In this document: one piece after another, positions 25,232 through 35,041 of the stretch
How the letters are laid out: the number at the start of each line of letters is the position of its first letter
Position numbering within the stretch: position 1 is the stretch's first letter
NCBI GenBank assembly: GCA_019828565.1
Contig: JAHDYR010000025.1
Coordinates: forward strand, 682,001 to 746,000
DNA length: 64,000 nucleotides
DNA from: Carpediemonas membranifera
Lineage: Eukaryota > Fornicata
Direction: 5' to 3'
The notes under the pieces: model-generated
The model's database searches: none
What the model was told of the DNA's origin: nothing
Seen by the model: the letters and a program-made list of their open reading frames with translations, nothing else
Translations under genes and position numbers: made by a program

Positions 25232-26470
25232 TCAAACTCCCCTTGTGGCTAGGAACCGTCTCATCTTCCTCGTGGCCGCTATGATGGCGAATGCCTCCTT
25301 GCGGTAGGTGCTCCACTTGCGCTGGCTTGCTGTCAGGGCCTTGGAGAAGAACATCACAGGTCGCTTCGACCCGTCGTCCTCGACTCTGACCAGCACTGCG
25401 CCGACACCGGTGTCGGACGCGTCGGTGAACAGCTGTAGGCGGTCGTCAGGGCCCGGTGTGACCAACAGTGTGGGGGAGGTGACGATCTTCTTCAGTCTCT
25501 TGAACGCCTCTCTCTGGGGGTCGCCCCACACGAACGTCTGGCCCTTGATCTCCAGCTTGCGGATCGGCTCGGTGATGTCCGCGTAGCCGGGGATGAACTG
25601 GGAGAAGAAGTTGAAGATGCCCAATGTGGACCTGACGTCACTCACGTTTGTCGGGTCGGGCAGCTCCTGGACACCCTGGACGCGCCATGGGGGGATGCGC
25701 TTTCCCTCCGCCGACACTATCCATCCGAGGTACTCCACCTCCGTCAACCCGAAAAAGCACTTGTTCTTGTTGAGCTTCAGCTTCTTCTCTCGCACCCGGT
25801 CCATCACCCGCATCAGGTTCGCCTGGTACTCTTCCCAGGTCGACCCATAGACGATGATGTCGTCCACGTACACAAGACACGCCGTGCCCAGCATGTCCGC
25901 GAAAGCCTCCTCTAAGGCCTCTTGCATATGGCCAGCCGCGGTGGCAAGGCCGAACGGCATCGTAGTGTAGGTATAGTGCCCCTTGGAGTACGTGAACGCC
26001 AGGTACTCCTGTGTGTCGGGGTGCACCGGGACCTGATGGAAGGCCTTGCTGAGGTCAAGTGCTGCGAAGTACTTGTTGCCCCTCAGCCTCTCGATCAGCT
26101 CTTCCGTCGACGGCAAGTCGTGCTGAGTCATGGACGCCAGGAGCTCGTTCAGTGGCGAGTAGTCCATGCACGGCCGCCACGTCCCGGCCTTCTTCCGCAC
26201 CATGACCACTGAGCTGCTCCAGGGAGACTTGGTTGGGATGATGATCCCGCTTTCCTCCAGCTTCTGCATCTCTGACCGGAGTTCATCCTCCACCTGTCTT
26301 GGGAACCTTCGGGGCAGACGGAAGTAGGGTCGGGCGTCCTTCTTCAGCGTGACCTTGAACGGCTTAAGGTCTGCTGGTTCGCCTGCATCGCCGAAGCAGT
26401 CGCTGTATCTCTCGGCCCAGTCCTCTGTGAGCTTGGAGATGACCTGGATGGGGGTCTGCTTCGGTGTCAA
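25232..26470 (-). CDS. Reverse transcriptase-RNase H portion of retrotransposon B pol
   Basis: Contains the RT core (FRLPRRFPRQVEDELRSEMQ, DLSKAFHQVPVHP, LVYVDDIIVYG) and RNase H start (LFTDASDTGVGAVLVRV). The frame is plus-one relative to gag-protease and opens after a TAA at 26483-26485, giving a 119-nt overlap. It has no ATG of its own near the start, so expression by ribosomal frameshifting from gag-protease is likely; 26470 is only a conventional left limit. It closes early in RNase H, beside the homopolymer break. Confidence 0.9.
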   Translation of the reverse strand: MTPKQTPIQVISKLTEDWAERYSDCFGDAGEPADLKPFKVTLKKDARPYFRLPRRFPRQVEDELRSEMQKLEESGIIIPTKSPWSSSVVMVRKKAGTWRPCMDYSPLNELLASMTQHDLPSTEELIERLRGNKYFAALDLSKAFHQVPVHPDTQEYLAFTYSKGHYTYTTMPFGLATAAGHMQEALEEAFADMLGTACLVYVDDIIVYGSTWEEYQANLMRVMDRVREKKLKLNKNKCFFGLTEVEYLGWIVSAEGKRIPPWRVQGVQELPDPTNVSDVRSTLGIFNFFSQFIPGYADITEPIRKLEIKGQTFVWGDPQREAFKRLKKIVTSPTLLVTPGPDDRLQLFTDASDTGVGAVLVRVEDDGSKRPVMFFSKALTASQRKWSTYRKEAFAIIAATRKMRRFLATRGV

Positions 26471-27884
26471 GGTTGCGGTTGATTAGGCCGAGGGAGTCAA
26501 TCACCTCCATGTTGATGAGGAACGACTCGGCCTTGTCCATCGCATACCAGGTCGGCGTCGCGGTGACCTCTCTGTCGAGGTGGAGGGTGATCGGCACATC
26601 TGACAACACTCGGTAGACCCTCCTCATCGACTCGTCAGCCAAGCGGACTGTCTCGCCCCGCGTGGCGATCTTCAGTCCCTTCTCGACGGCCCAGTCCCTC
26701 GGCACGACGCTGAACGAGGAGCAGGTGTCCATGCGGACGATCAACTCTTCGCCCAGCAGACTGGCCTTCTCCTGCCAGATAGTCTTGGACGCTAACATAA
26801 AACAGAAAGGATACTCAGATGGCTTTACAACTGTGCACTGGTGCGACTTGTGGCCGAACTCGCCGCACCTGAAGCACTTCGGCTCCTCGTGTGGGCAGTC
26901 GGCCGAGTCGTGACCCTTTTCGCCGCAGTTGAAGCAGCCGCGGCCCCCTTGCCGCCGCTCAGGCTTGGCCCCCTCGGCCGCGCCGTCATTGCGTCTGCGC
27001 TCTCCCGTCCTCGCTGGCATCTTCCGCTCCTCTCTCGGCTTGCTCTGCAGTGACTCGAGCTGCTTCTGTAGGGCCGCGAGCCGGCTGCTCGGCACCAGGT
27101 CAAACTCTCGCATGGCATCTGTTCGGGCCCGTAGGTACTTTGCTATGACCTTCAACGACTTCGCGACTGTTGACTTGGAAAGAACAACAGAGCGAAGAGA
27201 CGATGCGATCGTCTCGTCATCGAGGCTCGCCAGAACGATCTCCTGGAGCTCTCTAGCATCCAGGGATCCGACCTTCTCGAACAGATCTACCATATCCGTG
27301 AACACATGGCGGTAACGGGTGAAAGAGGTCTCACGGAGCTTGCGAAGCTCGCGGTACGCGCGCTGAAGACTGATATTGGTTAGTGTGGCCTCAGCCATCA
27401 CCACCCAGCGCTCATCGCGCTTCCTCCTCGTTGTCTTCGCCTCCTTCTTCTCTTGGTCTTGAGCCATGATGTACCGGAGCAAAGCGTCGTCCCGGGCGGT
27501 CGTCTTGCCGCTTGTCTTCTTCTTCCGGGCCGGGTTAGCGATGAGTGTGCTCCGGGCGTCATCCTCGGAGTCGCTCTGGGCGTGCGCGTCTTCGCCGCCC
27601 CTGCTGCTGTCGCTACCCTCGTTGGCGCTGAACATCTCCTCGTCGTCTTCACTCGAGCTGTCAGAGCTGTCATCGGAGCTTTCGTCGTCCTCCAGAGCTT
27701 GGTATGCGTCCTTGATACTTGTTCTCACTTTCGCGTCGATGCACTCGAAGAGGGTCTTCGGCTTGACCTCATCTTCAGCATAGAGTGCGTAGCTCATGCG
27801 GAACCTCACCCAGTCGGCTGCAGTGTGCCGGAGATACTTCGGGTAAGTCCCTTTTGGGTCGTCGTCATCGTCATCCTTCTTCAT
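26364..27884 (-). CDS. Gag-protease of retrotransposon B
   Basis: 506 residues from the first ATG after the 5' LTR. An acidic N-terminus and helical gag region lead to two CCHC zinc knuckles (CFNCGEKGHDSADC and CFRCGEFGHKSHQC), then an aspartic protease-like domain with MDTCSSFSVVP in place of the usual DTGAS. The conserved closing helix (IDSLGLINRN) is near the end; the last ~30 codons lie in the overlap with RT. The DTC variant of the catalytic loop is unusual. Confidence 0.9.
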   Translation of the reverse strand: MKKDDDDDDPKGTYPKYLRHTAADWVRFRMSYALYAEDEVKPKTLFECIDAKVRTSIKDAYQALEDDESSDDSSDSSSEDDEEMFSANEGSDSSRGGEDAHAQSDSEDDARSTLIANPARKKKTSGKTTARDDALLRYIMAQDQEKKEAKTTRRKRDERWVVMAEATLTNISLQRAYRELRKLRETSFTRYRHVFTDMVDLFEKVGSLDARELQEIVLASLDDETIASSLRSVVLSKSTVAKSLKVIAKYLRARTDAMREFDLVPSSRLAALQKQLESLQSKPREERKMPARTGERRRNDGAAEGAKPERRQGGRGCFNCGEKGHDSADCPHEEPKCFRCGEFGHKSHQCTVVKPSEYPFCFMLASKTIWQEKASLLGEELIVRMDTCSSFSVVPRDWAVEKGLKIATRGETVRLADESMRRVYRVLSDVPITLHLDREVTATPTWYAMDKAESFLINMEVIDSLGLINRNLDTEADPHPGHLQAHRGLGREIQRLLRRCRRTSRP

Positions 27885-27897
27885 GCGTAGTAATTAC

Positions 27898-27989
27898 TGT
27901 GCTATTGAAGGGTCAAACAATGTGTTTACTGAGGAGGTTTAGACCCGTGGTGGTGTAAATGGTCCAAACTAGGGGATTTGAATGCATCA
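27898..27989 (-). repeat. 5' LTR of retrotransposon B
   Basis: 92 bp, identical to 23343-23434. It ends 37 bp upstream of the RCC1-repeat gene at 28027, so this LTR now supplies the 5' flank of that gene. Confidence 0.97.
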
Positions 27990-28002
27990 CGACTGCAGCC
28001 GA

Positions 28003-28015
28003 GTTGCTTGGCAAC
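28003..28015 (+). promoter_or_regulatory. GTTGC-N3-GCAAC palindrome upstream of RCC1 copy 1
   Basis: GTTGCTTGGCAAC ends 11 nt before the ATG at 28027. The layout resembles the X-box bound by RFX factors. The same 13-mer occurs at equal distance from the start in copies 2, 3 and the copy at 61384. Confidence 0.4.
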
Positions 28016-28026
28016 GAACGAACGAC

Positions 28027-29562
28027 ATGAGCAATGAAGGCAAGAAGACGCGAGAGGCGCTGATCACTGCCCATCGGCTCTCAATCACGGCTACGAGCAG
28101 CATCGCAGGCGACATCCCCTCGCTCATGGCCTGCGCGTACCAGCGCCACTTCAACGAGGAGATTCCGCTCAGATCTGGCGTGCTGTCCGCATTAAGGACG
28201 TTTATCCACAATCATACAACCACAGACGCGCCGCAAGATGGCCACGATCTCGAATCACTCCTCGCCACGCTCTCAGAGATCCCCCCTCTCGAGCCATCCG
28301 CGCAAGCCCTCCTCGACCACGCCCGCTCGATCCTCACCAGCGGCCCCCTGCTGTCCATGAACGTCGAGCTCGCGGATGGCGAGGAGCTCCCGGTCGCGCT
28401 GCACACGCTGAACCAGGGCGCGGTGTGGGCGTGTCTGGTGGGTGGCGGGGCCAACCCCGACCTCGAGGGCAGGGTGCTGAAGAAGGCTCGAGAGGAGCAG
28501 CCAGGTAAGACTAATATGCATGACAAGATCCGCAAGGCTCTCACCCCCGAGGCCAAGTGCCTCTGGTTCCTCTGCCGCAAGTTCTTCTTCTCGCTGAACG
28601 TCGCCGAGAAGGACGGCGAGAGCTATCAGTGGAATTGGCACGACATATGCCACCACCACCGCATGTACATGGGCCGACTCTTCATGCTCAGTACTGCCAA
28701 CCACACCGCCCTCACCAGGGCCAGGATGCCCAGGGCCCTCGAGGTCTACAGCGACAGGTACACCCACATCGCCAGGACGCCCAAGGGTCTGTGGGGCTGG
28801 GGGGAGAACTATTATGGTCAGCTGGGGTTCAAGTCATCTGAGTTCGTCGACCCGACCCGCCTCACCTTCCCCGCCTGTACCAAGGTCGCCGAGCTCGAGG
28901 CCAGCCTGCCCCCTTGGGAGAAGCATACGATGGTGACTGATGTGTCGATGAAGGGATGGCAGACGTTCATAGTCACCCCGGTCGGCACTGTCATGGCGGG
29001 CGACGAGACACGATGGTATACAGACCTTGTTCAAGAATACGATAACCGCTTCCACCCAGTCGCTGTGCCCGCTGGATTTATCCCAGATCACATCGTGCAT
29101 GAATATGATATTGTCATACTCTCCATGTGCAATCGGTATGTGATCAGTGGCAATAACTGTCATGGCCAGCTGGGACTCGGGCACGAGAATGATATGGCTG
29201 GCTTCGAGGAGCTTCCTTTCAGAGTCGACCGGATCATGCCATCTCATTCCTTCCATGTCTTCCTCAGCAGCCGTCAGCTGCTGTTCGCCGGGCAAGTCCT
29301 CTCTCATATCGTCCAGTCTGGCCTGTTGCCAGGATACAGAGAGGGCGACAGGTGCCTCACAGCCACCCCGCTCCGCTTCCTTGCGAGGGTCAAGGGGTTC
29401 TTTTGTGACCAGTTGACTCTCGTCTGGGTCAATGAGGGCAGCACTCATCTGTGTGATTACGACAAGCAGTGCTCTGTGCCCTTTGAGGCGACAGCACTTG
29501 GCAGTAAAGTAGGACTCTCAATCGTCTATAGCAGACTTCATTTGGAGCGGGTGCAGTTTTAG
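28027..29562 (+). CDS. RCC1-repeat protein, tandem copy 1 (alternate C-terminus)
   Basis: 511 residues. The first ~190 form a helical family-specific domain; then come RCC1-type blades, e.g. GLWGWGENYYGQLGF and VISGNNCHGQLGLG. RCC1 propellers serve as exchange factors or protein scaffolds; which applies here is unknown. The start ATG is shared by all copies; a longer frame upstream begins inside the LTR. The last 20 residues (SKVGLSIVYSR...) replace the ~60-residue tail of the longer paralogues, because the duplication breakpoint cut the 3' end (after base ~29503). The native 5' flank is 9 kb away beyond two retrotransposons. Confidence 0.85.
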   Translation: MSNEGKKTREALITAHRLSITATSSIAGDIPSLMACAYQRHFNEEIPLRSGVLSALRTFIHNHTTTDAPQDGHDLESLLATLSEIPPLEPSAQALLDHARSILTSGPLLSMNVELADGEELPVALHTLNQGAVWACLVGGGANPDLEGRVLKKAREEQPGKTNMHDKIRKALTPEAKCLWFLCRKFFFSLNVAEKDGESYQWNWHDICHHHRMYMGRLFMLSTANHTALTRARMPRALEVYSDRYTHIARTPKGLWGWGENYYGQLGFKSSEFVDPTRLTFPACTKVAELEASLPPWEKHTMVTDVSMKGWQTFIVTPVGTVMAGDETRWYTDLVQEYDNRFHPVAVPAGFIPDHIVHEYDIVILSMCNRYVISGNNCHGQLGLGHENDMAGFEELPFRVDRIMPSHSFHVFLSSRQLLFAGQVLSHIVQSGLLPGYREGDRCLTATPLRFLARVKGFFCDQLTLVWVNEGSTHLCDYDKQCSVPFEATALGSKVGLSIVYSRLHLERVQF

Positions 29563-29590
29563 CCTCGCAGCAGTCGCTTGTGCGAGGAGA

Positions 29591-30361
29591 ATGAACGAGT
29601 TTGAGCGCTATGAGCGTCAGGTTCTCGTTCCCCAGATAGGAAAGGATGGCCAGAAGCTCCTTTCCGAGGCTAAGGTCTTGATCATCGGCGCTGGTGGCCT
29701 CGGCACCCCCGTGATTCAGTACCTCGCTGGCATGGGCGTTGGAGCCATTACAATCGTCGATCACGATACAGTAAGTATCACAAACCTCCACCGCCAAGTG
29801 ATCCACGGCGAGTCCTCCGTCGGCGTGAACAAGGCTGAGAACGCCGCTGCTGTCGTCCGAAACATCAACAGCGACATCACCGTTGCCGTACACACTGGCC
29901 CAGTCACACCAGACACAATGGGCTCCCTTGCAGCGGGCCACACGGTCATCGTCGACTGCTCCGACAACCTCCCCACCCGCTACCTCGTTGACCGGACCGC
30001 CTCGGCCCTTGGCCTGCCCCTCGTGCAGGGGACATGCCTCAGGACCGCGGGCCAGGTGTCGGTGTTCAACTACCCGCCCGGTGTGGGCCCACGGTACGCA
30101 GACGTCTTCCCTCGGCCGCCCCAGCCCGATAAGGTCACCACTGCCTCAGTCTCGGGCGTGTTCCCCCCTGCTTGCGGCGTTGTGGGCAGCTACATGGCCA
30201 GTGAAGTGGTCAAGGTTGTTCTCAAGAGCGAGGGCGTGCTTGCTGGCAGGATGCTGTCCGTCGACCTGTGGTGGGGCGAGTGCCGGGTCGTGCAGCTCAA
30301 GGCACGCGGTCAGGGCGAGGTGGAGGTGGCAGGTGGGTATCCCAACACGCCATGGGAGTAG
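29591..30361 (+). CDS. ThiF/MoeB/Uba4-like E1 adenylyltransferase, copy 1
   Basis: 256 residues, 28 bp after the RCC1 gene. The Rossmann ATP site is GAGGLGTPVIQYLAGMGVG with the following IVDHDTVSITNLHRQ (family Asp and Arg residues), and DCSDNLPTRYLVD is the usual third motif. Such enzymes adenylate the C-terminal glycine of ubiquitin-like sulfur carriers (MoaD, ThiS, Urm1). The rhodanese domain of MOCS3/Uba4 is absent, as in MoeB/ThiF. The first zinc-binding CxxC is replaced (PRYADVF where MoeB has a CxxC), so the structural zinc site is probably lost. Protein identical to the copy at 35042. Confidence 0.9.
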   Translation: MNEFERYERQVLVPQIGKDGQKLLSEAKVLIIGAGGLGTPVIQYLAGMGVGAITIVDHDTVSITNLHRQVIHGESSVGVNKAENAAAVVRNINSDITVAVHTGPVTPDTMGSLAAGHTVIVDCSDNLPTRYLVDRTASALGLPLVQGTCLRTAGQVSVFNYPPGVGPRYADVFPRPPQPDKVTTASVSGVFPPACGVVGSYMASEVVKVVLKSEGVLAGRMLSVDLWWGECRVVQLKARGQGEVEVAGGYPNTPWE

Positions 30362-30507
30362 GCCTTGGCCTTGTTGATTTTATGACGTGTGGGGCCGAGG
30401 CTCCGCGGGTAATGGTAAATTTAGTCATTAATACTTGAACACTAGCCTAGCACACCCTGGGGCAAGGGTGGCGGCCATCAGCAAGGGTTGGCCTTATCGC
30501 GCGCACG

Positions 30508-31615
30508 ATGAACACCTCGGCGCGGAAGAACTTCTTTCACATCGCAGCGGGGTATACAGATGATGCAGGCGGTTGCTATCCCACAGTATCATCCATGCGA
30601 TCCGCATATTGCCATCTCTTCCGTGCTAACCGCAATTACCTCAAACACTACAAAATGCGTACTCTCAAAGGCGTGAAGACCATCAACGCCTTCGATACGA
30701 TCCCAACAGGTACCGGTGCGATCATATCCGACAACACGGGCATCTACTACCACCCCATCGGTGCCCCCCGACGAGCTCCACCGCTCAACCCTCGTCTCCA
30801 TCCCCGCCGCAGAGCTCTACGCGGACTGGCCCAACAGGAAGGTGGTCTCCCTACGCAGTGACCGGCGCGGCCTCCTCTTGGTGGACATGGAGACCGGCGC
30901 GGTCACTCAGCACCGCGAGGACACGTCGATACGGTCTCTCCTGTCGTCAGCGGACGGCCACGGGTACTTCATTGCCAATGGCAAGCTATGCAGACTCGAC
31001 CCACGAAAGGCGGAGGTCTGCGCGACGTTCACTGTGGAGCAGCGTGCGAAGGGCACTTTCGGGGCGGCTTCGAGTCGGTCTGCCTTGTCGGCTGCCGTGA
31101 CGGACAACATCGCGGCTGTTTCGATGAGTGATGACTCGCTATGTCTCTTCGACCTCCGGAAGTCCGGAGTCCTGACCAGCCTGCCCATGCCGGAACCTTT
31201 TTCGCGCACCGCTTTTTCTGGCAACACACTTTTATGCGTCGGCAAGCGATCTGGCACAATCGACTTAGCCCAACCCCGGCCCACGTTCGAGGCCGTCGCA
31301 GAGACCCCCGTCATCACCATGGGCGACAACGGCGTCGTCCTCGCCGACCCATCCCGACCCTGGCGGCCTCCAGTGACTCTATCCCACGGCCCGCAGCCCC
31401 TAGCATTGCCCGCCGTTCCCCAGGTCCGGGGTGACCTGGCGCTGCTGCCCGTGGGCAAGAGTACCGAGGTGTTCACCACTGCGGCCGGGCTAAGGCGGGT
31501 TGGGTGTGTCGCTGGCGTTGCTGCGATTGCCGAGGCTGAGAATGGAGTGCTTACATGCGACCCCCTGGGGCAACTCGGCTTCGGGCGAGTGACTCGTCGC
31601 TTTGTCATGCGGTGA
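30508..31615 (+). pseudogene. Propeller-like protein, copy 1 (one-base frameshift)
   Basis: The frame opens at ATG 30508 (MNTSARKNFFHIAAGYTDD), breaks at a six-C run (30764-30769; five C in copy 2 at 36215-36219) and continues in another frame to 31615. Corrected length would be 368 residues. Strand motifs such as GLLLVDMETGAVTQ, YFIANGKLCRLD and SLCLFDLRKSGVLTSL suggest a WD-like propeller; no family is recognised. Because copy 2 is intact here and broken elsewhere, the break may be a homopolymer base-calling error. Confidence 0.65.
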
Positions 31616-31759
31616 GCAGGTCGGGCCAGTCAGAGTTCACGACGGCCTGTCTGACAGCTCTCCAGGGCCGGGTCGAGTCAGTGGTTTTGGTGGCACGCTT
31701 TGGGTGGAGATCAACGTGCTGGGTACATCTACACAGTTGCCCAGTTGTGTATAAAGGAC

Positions 31760-31878
31760 TCACACCACGTGGTTGACATAGACAATCTCGTCGGCCCGAA
31801 GCACGAAGAGGAGCTCGTCCATGCTGCTGACATCCATCGCCATGGGCTCTCCGAACGTCGGCATGTCGACGTTCCTTG
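31760..31878 (-). pseudogene. 3' fragment of an RCC1-family gene, copy 1
   Basis: Encodes NVDMPTFGEPMAMDVSSMDE through VNHVV and a stop, nearly matching the tail of the divergent RCC1-family gene at 40692-40810. No propeller part precedes it. It shows that a second RCC1-family gene once stood here in this orientation, and it was carried along by the tandem duplication. Confidence 0.75.
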
Positions 31879-31989
31879 CCTCCTCGGTGCAGCACTCCTC
31901 TTTTGGAATGTGCAGAATAAGGAATAGCCAAACGACATTTTGTCGTTCGAAATGATGAAAGATCAAATCGGGAGCTGAATCAAACAGAA

Positions 31990-32978
31990 ATGAAGCACTT
32001 ATTTATTGCTTTAGCAGTATTCGCGACGTTTACGTCCTCAGCTTGTCTTGATCTCCCAAATTCATTCGATGCCCGCAAGAAATGGGGCTCCTCCTGTCCT
32101 GTGTTGCATGACATCAAAACTCAGGAACACTGCGGATCTTGTGCCTTTCTTAGCATTGCACAAGTTGTATCCGATCGCCACTGCATCGCCACCGGCAGCT
32201 CCATTCCCTTTTCCGCCCAGTGGCTGATGTCCTGCGTGGACTATGAAAAGAGCCTGACTGGGTACCTTGCAATGGAATTCCGGGAAACATGGTGTTTGAC
32301 GCCGTGGTTGAGCACGGGATGGTCCCAGAGACCTGCCTTCCATACAGCTCGAACGACTGGGTGACTCCCGCCTGCCCCGCGACTTGCAACGACGGTACCG
32401 CATTCAACAAGCGCACATACACGATCAAAGAGTACGGCATTATTGACAGTGCCTCTGATGACATTGTGACTGCCATCCAGGAGGAGATCTTCCTCCGCGG
32501 GCCGCTGTTCGTGGCCATAGATGTGTACTCCGACTTCAATGACTATGAGACTGGCGTATACACCTGCAACCAGCATTCAGACGAGGAACCGGGCGCACAC
32601 GCCGTTCGAATCGTCGGCTGGGGCGTCGAGGACGGCATCCCATACTGGCTCTGCACCAACACCTGGGGCCGGGAGTGGGGCAGCGATGGCGCGTTCAAGA
32701 TCCGCCGTGGCGTGAATGAGTGTGGGATCGAGGGAGGTTTCAGCGCCTTCCCGATCTTCGACCGCAGTGGCTGGGCTCTGGCGAGGATGTGGGCAGGCAA
32801 GCTGGTGTCAGGCGTTTCATTCCTAATCGCTGGCCTTCAGTTCTGCAGCGATGTTCTCTCGGTGAAGCCGTTGGCTGCGGTGTCCCTCCGTTCCCGTCGC
32901 AAGGATTTGTGTGAGAGCAAGGAGAAATCCGAGTACGCTGGTCGCGGGCATCGAGCTATCGACTTAAAGATGGATTGA
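31990..32978 (+). pseudogene. Cathepsin-like C1A protease, copy 1 (one-base frameshift)
   Basis: Same gene as the intact copy at 37441-38430 but with four rather than five A in the run at 32246-32249, which shifts the frame after SCVDYEK. The rest is otherwise open to 32978. Whether the lesion is real or a base-calling error cannot be told from the sequence; the intact copy gives the annotation. Confidence 0.75.
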
Positions 32979-33476
32979 TTGGCCGACTGCATTTACTGAG
33001 TTCAACCGACAACTGCATCATGCCGGGCAGCGAGTGTCAGATCACGATCAAAGTGAAGCCCGAGTGGCCGAGACGTTGGCCGCATGCTGGCATGAGTTGT
33101 ACCGGGAGACCCGGATTGAGATGGGACGCGGAAACAACGATGCGCATGCACCAGGCCAGGGGAAGACCCACGGGATCCTTTAGGACAGCTGACTCACCGC
33201 TTCAATGCTCTCATTGGCACCCCTTTCCCACTCGGTCGACTGCATCTGAGATTGATCTATTGAAAGTGCCGTCTTCTTCTCCTGGCACCAGCGCAGCCGG
33301 GCAGGGTCACTCGCCCTCAGCACCACTGTTCACCCAAGACTCTCTTTCACACTCATGCCGAGGCGCCTGTCTCTGGCCGGGGCACAGTTTCCCTGCCAGA
33401 CATGAGGCCTGGTGCATGGGGTACGGCGGGGTGCGTGTCCGACTGCAGCCGAGTTGCTTGGCAACGAACGAACGAC
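32979..33476. other. Intergenic region with tandem-unit junction, copy 1
   Basis: About 500 bp between the protease and the next RCC1 gene, repeated at 38431-38928. The unit junction is at ~33367, where sequence changes from protease 3' flank to the RCC1 5' cassette. It includes GCGCAGCCGGGCAGGGTCAC, also found at ~42895. Frames running through it look non-coding. Confidence 0.6.
33453..33465 (+). promoter_or_regulatory. GTTGC-N3-GCAAC palindrome upstream of RCC1 copy 2
   Basis: Same 13-mer and spacing to the start codon as at 28003-28015. Confidence 0.4.
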
Positions 33477-35013
33477 ATGAGCAATGAAGGCAAGAAGACG
33501 CGAGAGGCGCTGATCACTGCCCATCGGCTCTCAATCACGGCTACGAGCAGCATCGCAGGCGACATCCCCTCGCTCATGGCCTGCGCGTACCAGCGCCACT
33601 TCAACGAGGAGATTCCGCTCAGATCTGGCGTGCTGTCCGCATTAAGGACGTTTATCCACAATCATACAACCACAGACGCGCCGCAAGATGGCCACGATCT
33701 CGAATCACTCCTCGCCACGCTCTCAGAGATCCCCCCTCTCGAGCCATCCGCGCAAGCCCTCCTCGACCACGCCCGCTCGATCCTCACCAGCGGCCCCCTG
33801 CTGTCCATGAACGTCGAGCTCGCGGATGGCGAGGAGCTCCCCGGTCGCGCTGCACACGCTGAACCAGGGCGCGGTGTGGGCGTGTCTGGTGGGTGGCGGG
33901 GCCAACCCCGACCTCGAGGGCAGGGTGCTGAAGAAGGCTCGAGAGGAGCAGCCAGGTAAGACTAATATGCATGACAAGATCCGCAAGGCTCTCACCCCCG
34001 AGGCCAAGTGCCTCTGGTTCCTCTGCCGCAAGTTCTTCTTCTCGCTGAACGTCGCCGAGAAGGACGGCGAGAGCTATCAGTGGAATTGGCACGACATATG
34101 CCACCACCACCGCATGTACATGGGCCGACTCTTCATGCTCAGTACTGCCAACCACACCGCCCTCACCAGGGCCAGGATGCCCAGGGCCCTCGAGGTCTAC
34201 AGCGACAGGTACACCCACATCGCCAGGACGCCCAAGGGTCTGTGGGGCTGGGGGGAGAACTATTATGGTCAGCTGGGGTTCAAGTCATCTGAGTTCGTCG
34301 ACCCGACCCGCCTCACCTTCCCCGCCTGTACCAAGGTCGCCGAGCTCGAGGCCAGCCTGCCCCCTTGGGAGAAGCATACGATGGTGACTGATGTGTCGAT
34401 GAAGGGATGGCAGACGTTCATAGTCACCCCGGTCGGCACTGTCATGGCGGGCGACGAGACACGATGGTATACAGACCTTGTTCAAGAATACGATAACCGC
34501 TTCCACCCAGTCGCTGTGCCCGCTGGATTTATCCCAGATCACATCGTGCATGAATATGATATTGTCATACTCTCCATGTGCAATCGGTATGTGATCAGTG
34601 GCAATAACTGTCATGGCCAGCTGGGACTCGGGCACGAGAATGATATGGCTGGCTTCGAGGAGCTTCCTTTCAGAGTCGACCGGATCATGCCATCTCATTC
34701 CTTCCATGTCTTCCTCAGCAGCCGTCAGCTGCTGTTCGCCGGGCAAGTCCTCTCTCATATCGTCCAGTCTGGCCTGTTGCCAGGATACAGAGAGGGCGAC
34801 AGGTGCCTCACAGCCACCCCGCTCCGCTTCCTTGCGAGGGTCAAGGGGTTCTTTTGTGACCAGTTGACTCTCGTCTGGGTCAATGAGGGCAGCACTCATC
34901 TGTGTGATTACGACAAGCAGTGCTCTGTGCCCTTTGAGGCGACAGCACTTGGCAGTAAAGTAGGACTCTCAATCGTCTATAGCAGACTTCATTTGGAGCG
35001 GGTGCAGTTTTAG
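33477..35013 (+). pseudogene. RCC1-repeat protein, tandem copy 2 (one-base frameshift)
   Basis: Matches copy 1 except for a four-C run at 33839-33842 where copy 1 has three, shifting the frame after DGEEL; the remaining ~390 residues continue in another frame to the same alternate C-terminus. Everything else, including blades and flank, follows copy 1. Probably either a very young pseudogene or a homopolymer error. Confidence 0.8.
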
Positions 35014-35041
35014 CCTCGCAGCAGTCGCTTGTGCGAGGAGA

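Larger units (their letters stand above)
23343..27989 (-). mobile_element. Ty3/gypsy chromodomain LTR retrotransposon B, complete, inverted
   Basis: A 4,647-bp element in the opposite orientation to A, with identical 92-bp LTRs (TG...CA) and the 5-bp duplication CGACT at 23338-23342 and 27990-27994. It sits 10 bp beyond element A's duplication in the same target. It encodes gag-protease, RT-RNase H and integrase-chromodomain in three frames. The polypurine tract GAAGGAGGGGGG precedes its 3' LTR. Its 5' LTR is followed by GTAATTACT, the same non-tRNA-like bases as in A. LTR identity implies recent insertion; the RT/integrase frame break may be an error or an inactivating change. Confidence 0.97.

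Noticed and set aside
32975-33487. A 170-codon frame between protease and RCC1 copy 2 (repeated at 38427-38939)
   Set aside because: It crosses the tandem-unit junction, so it is a product of duplication; composition is not protein-like.
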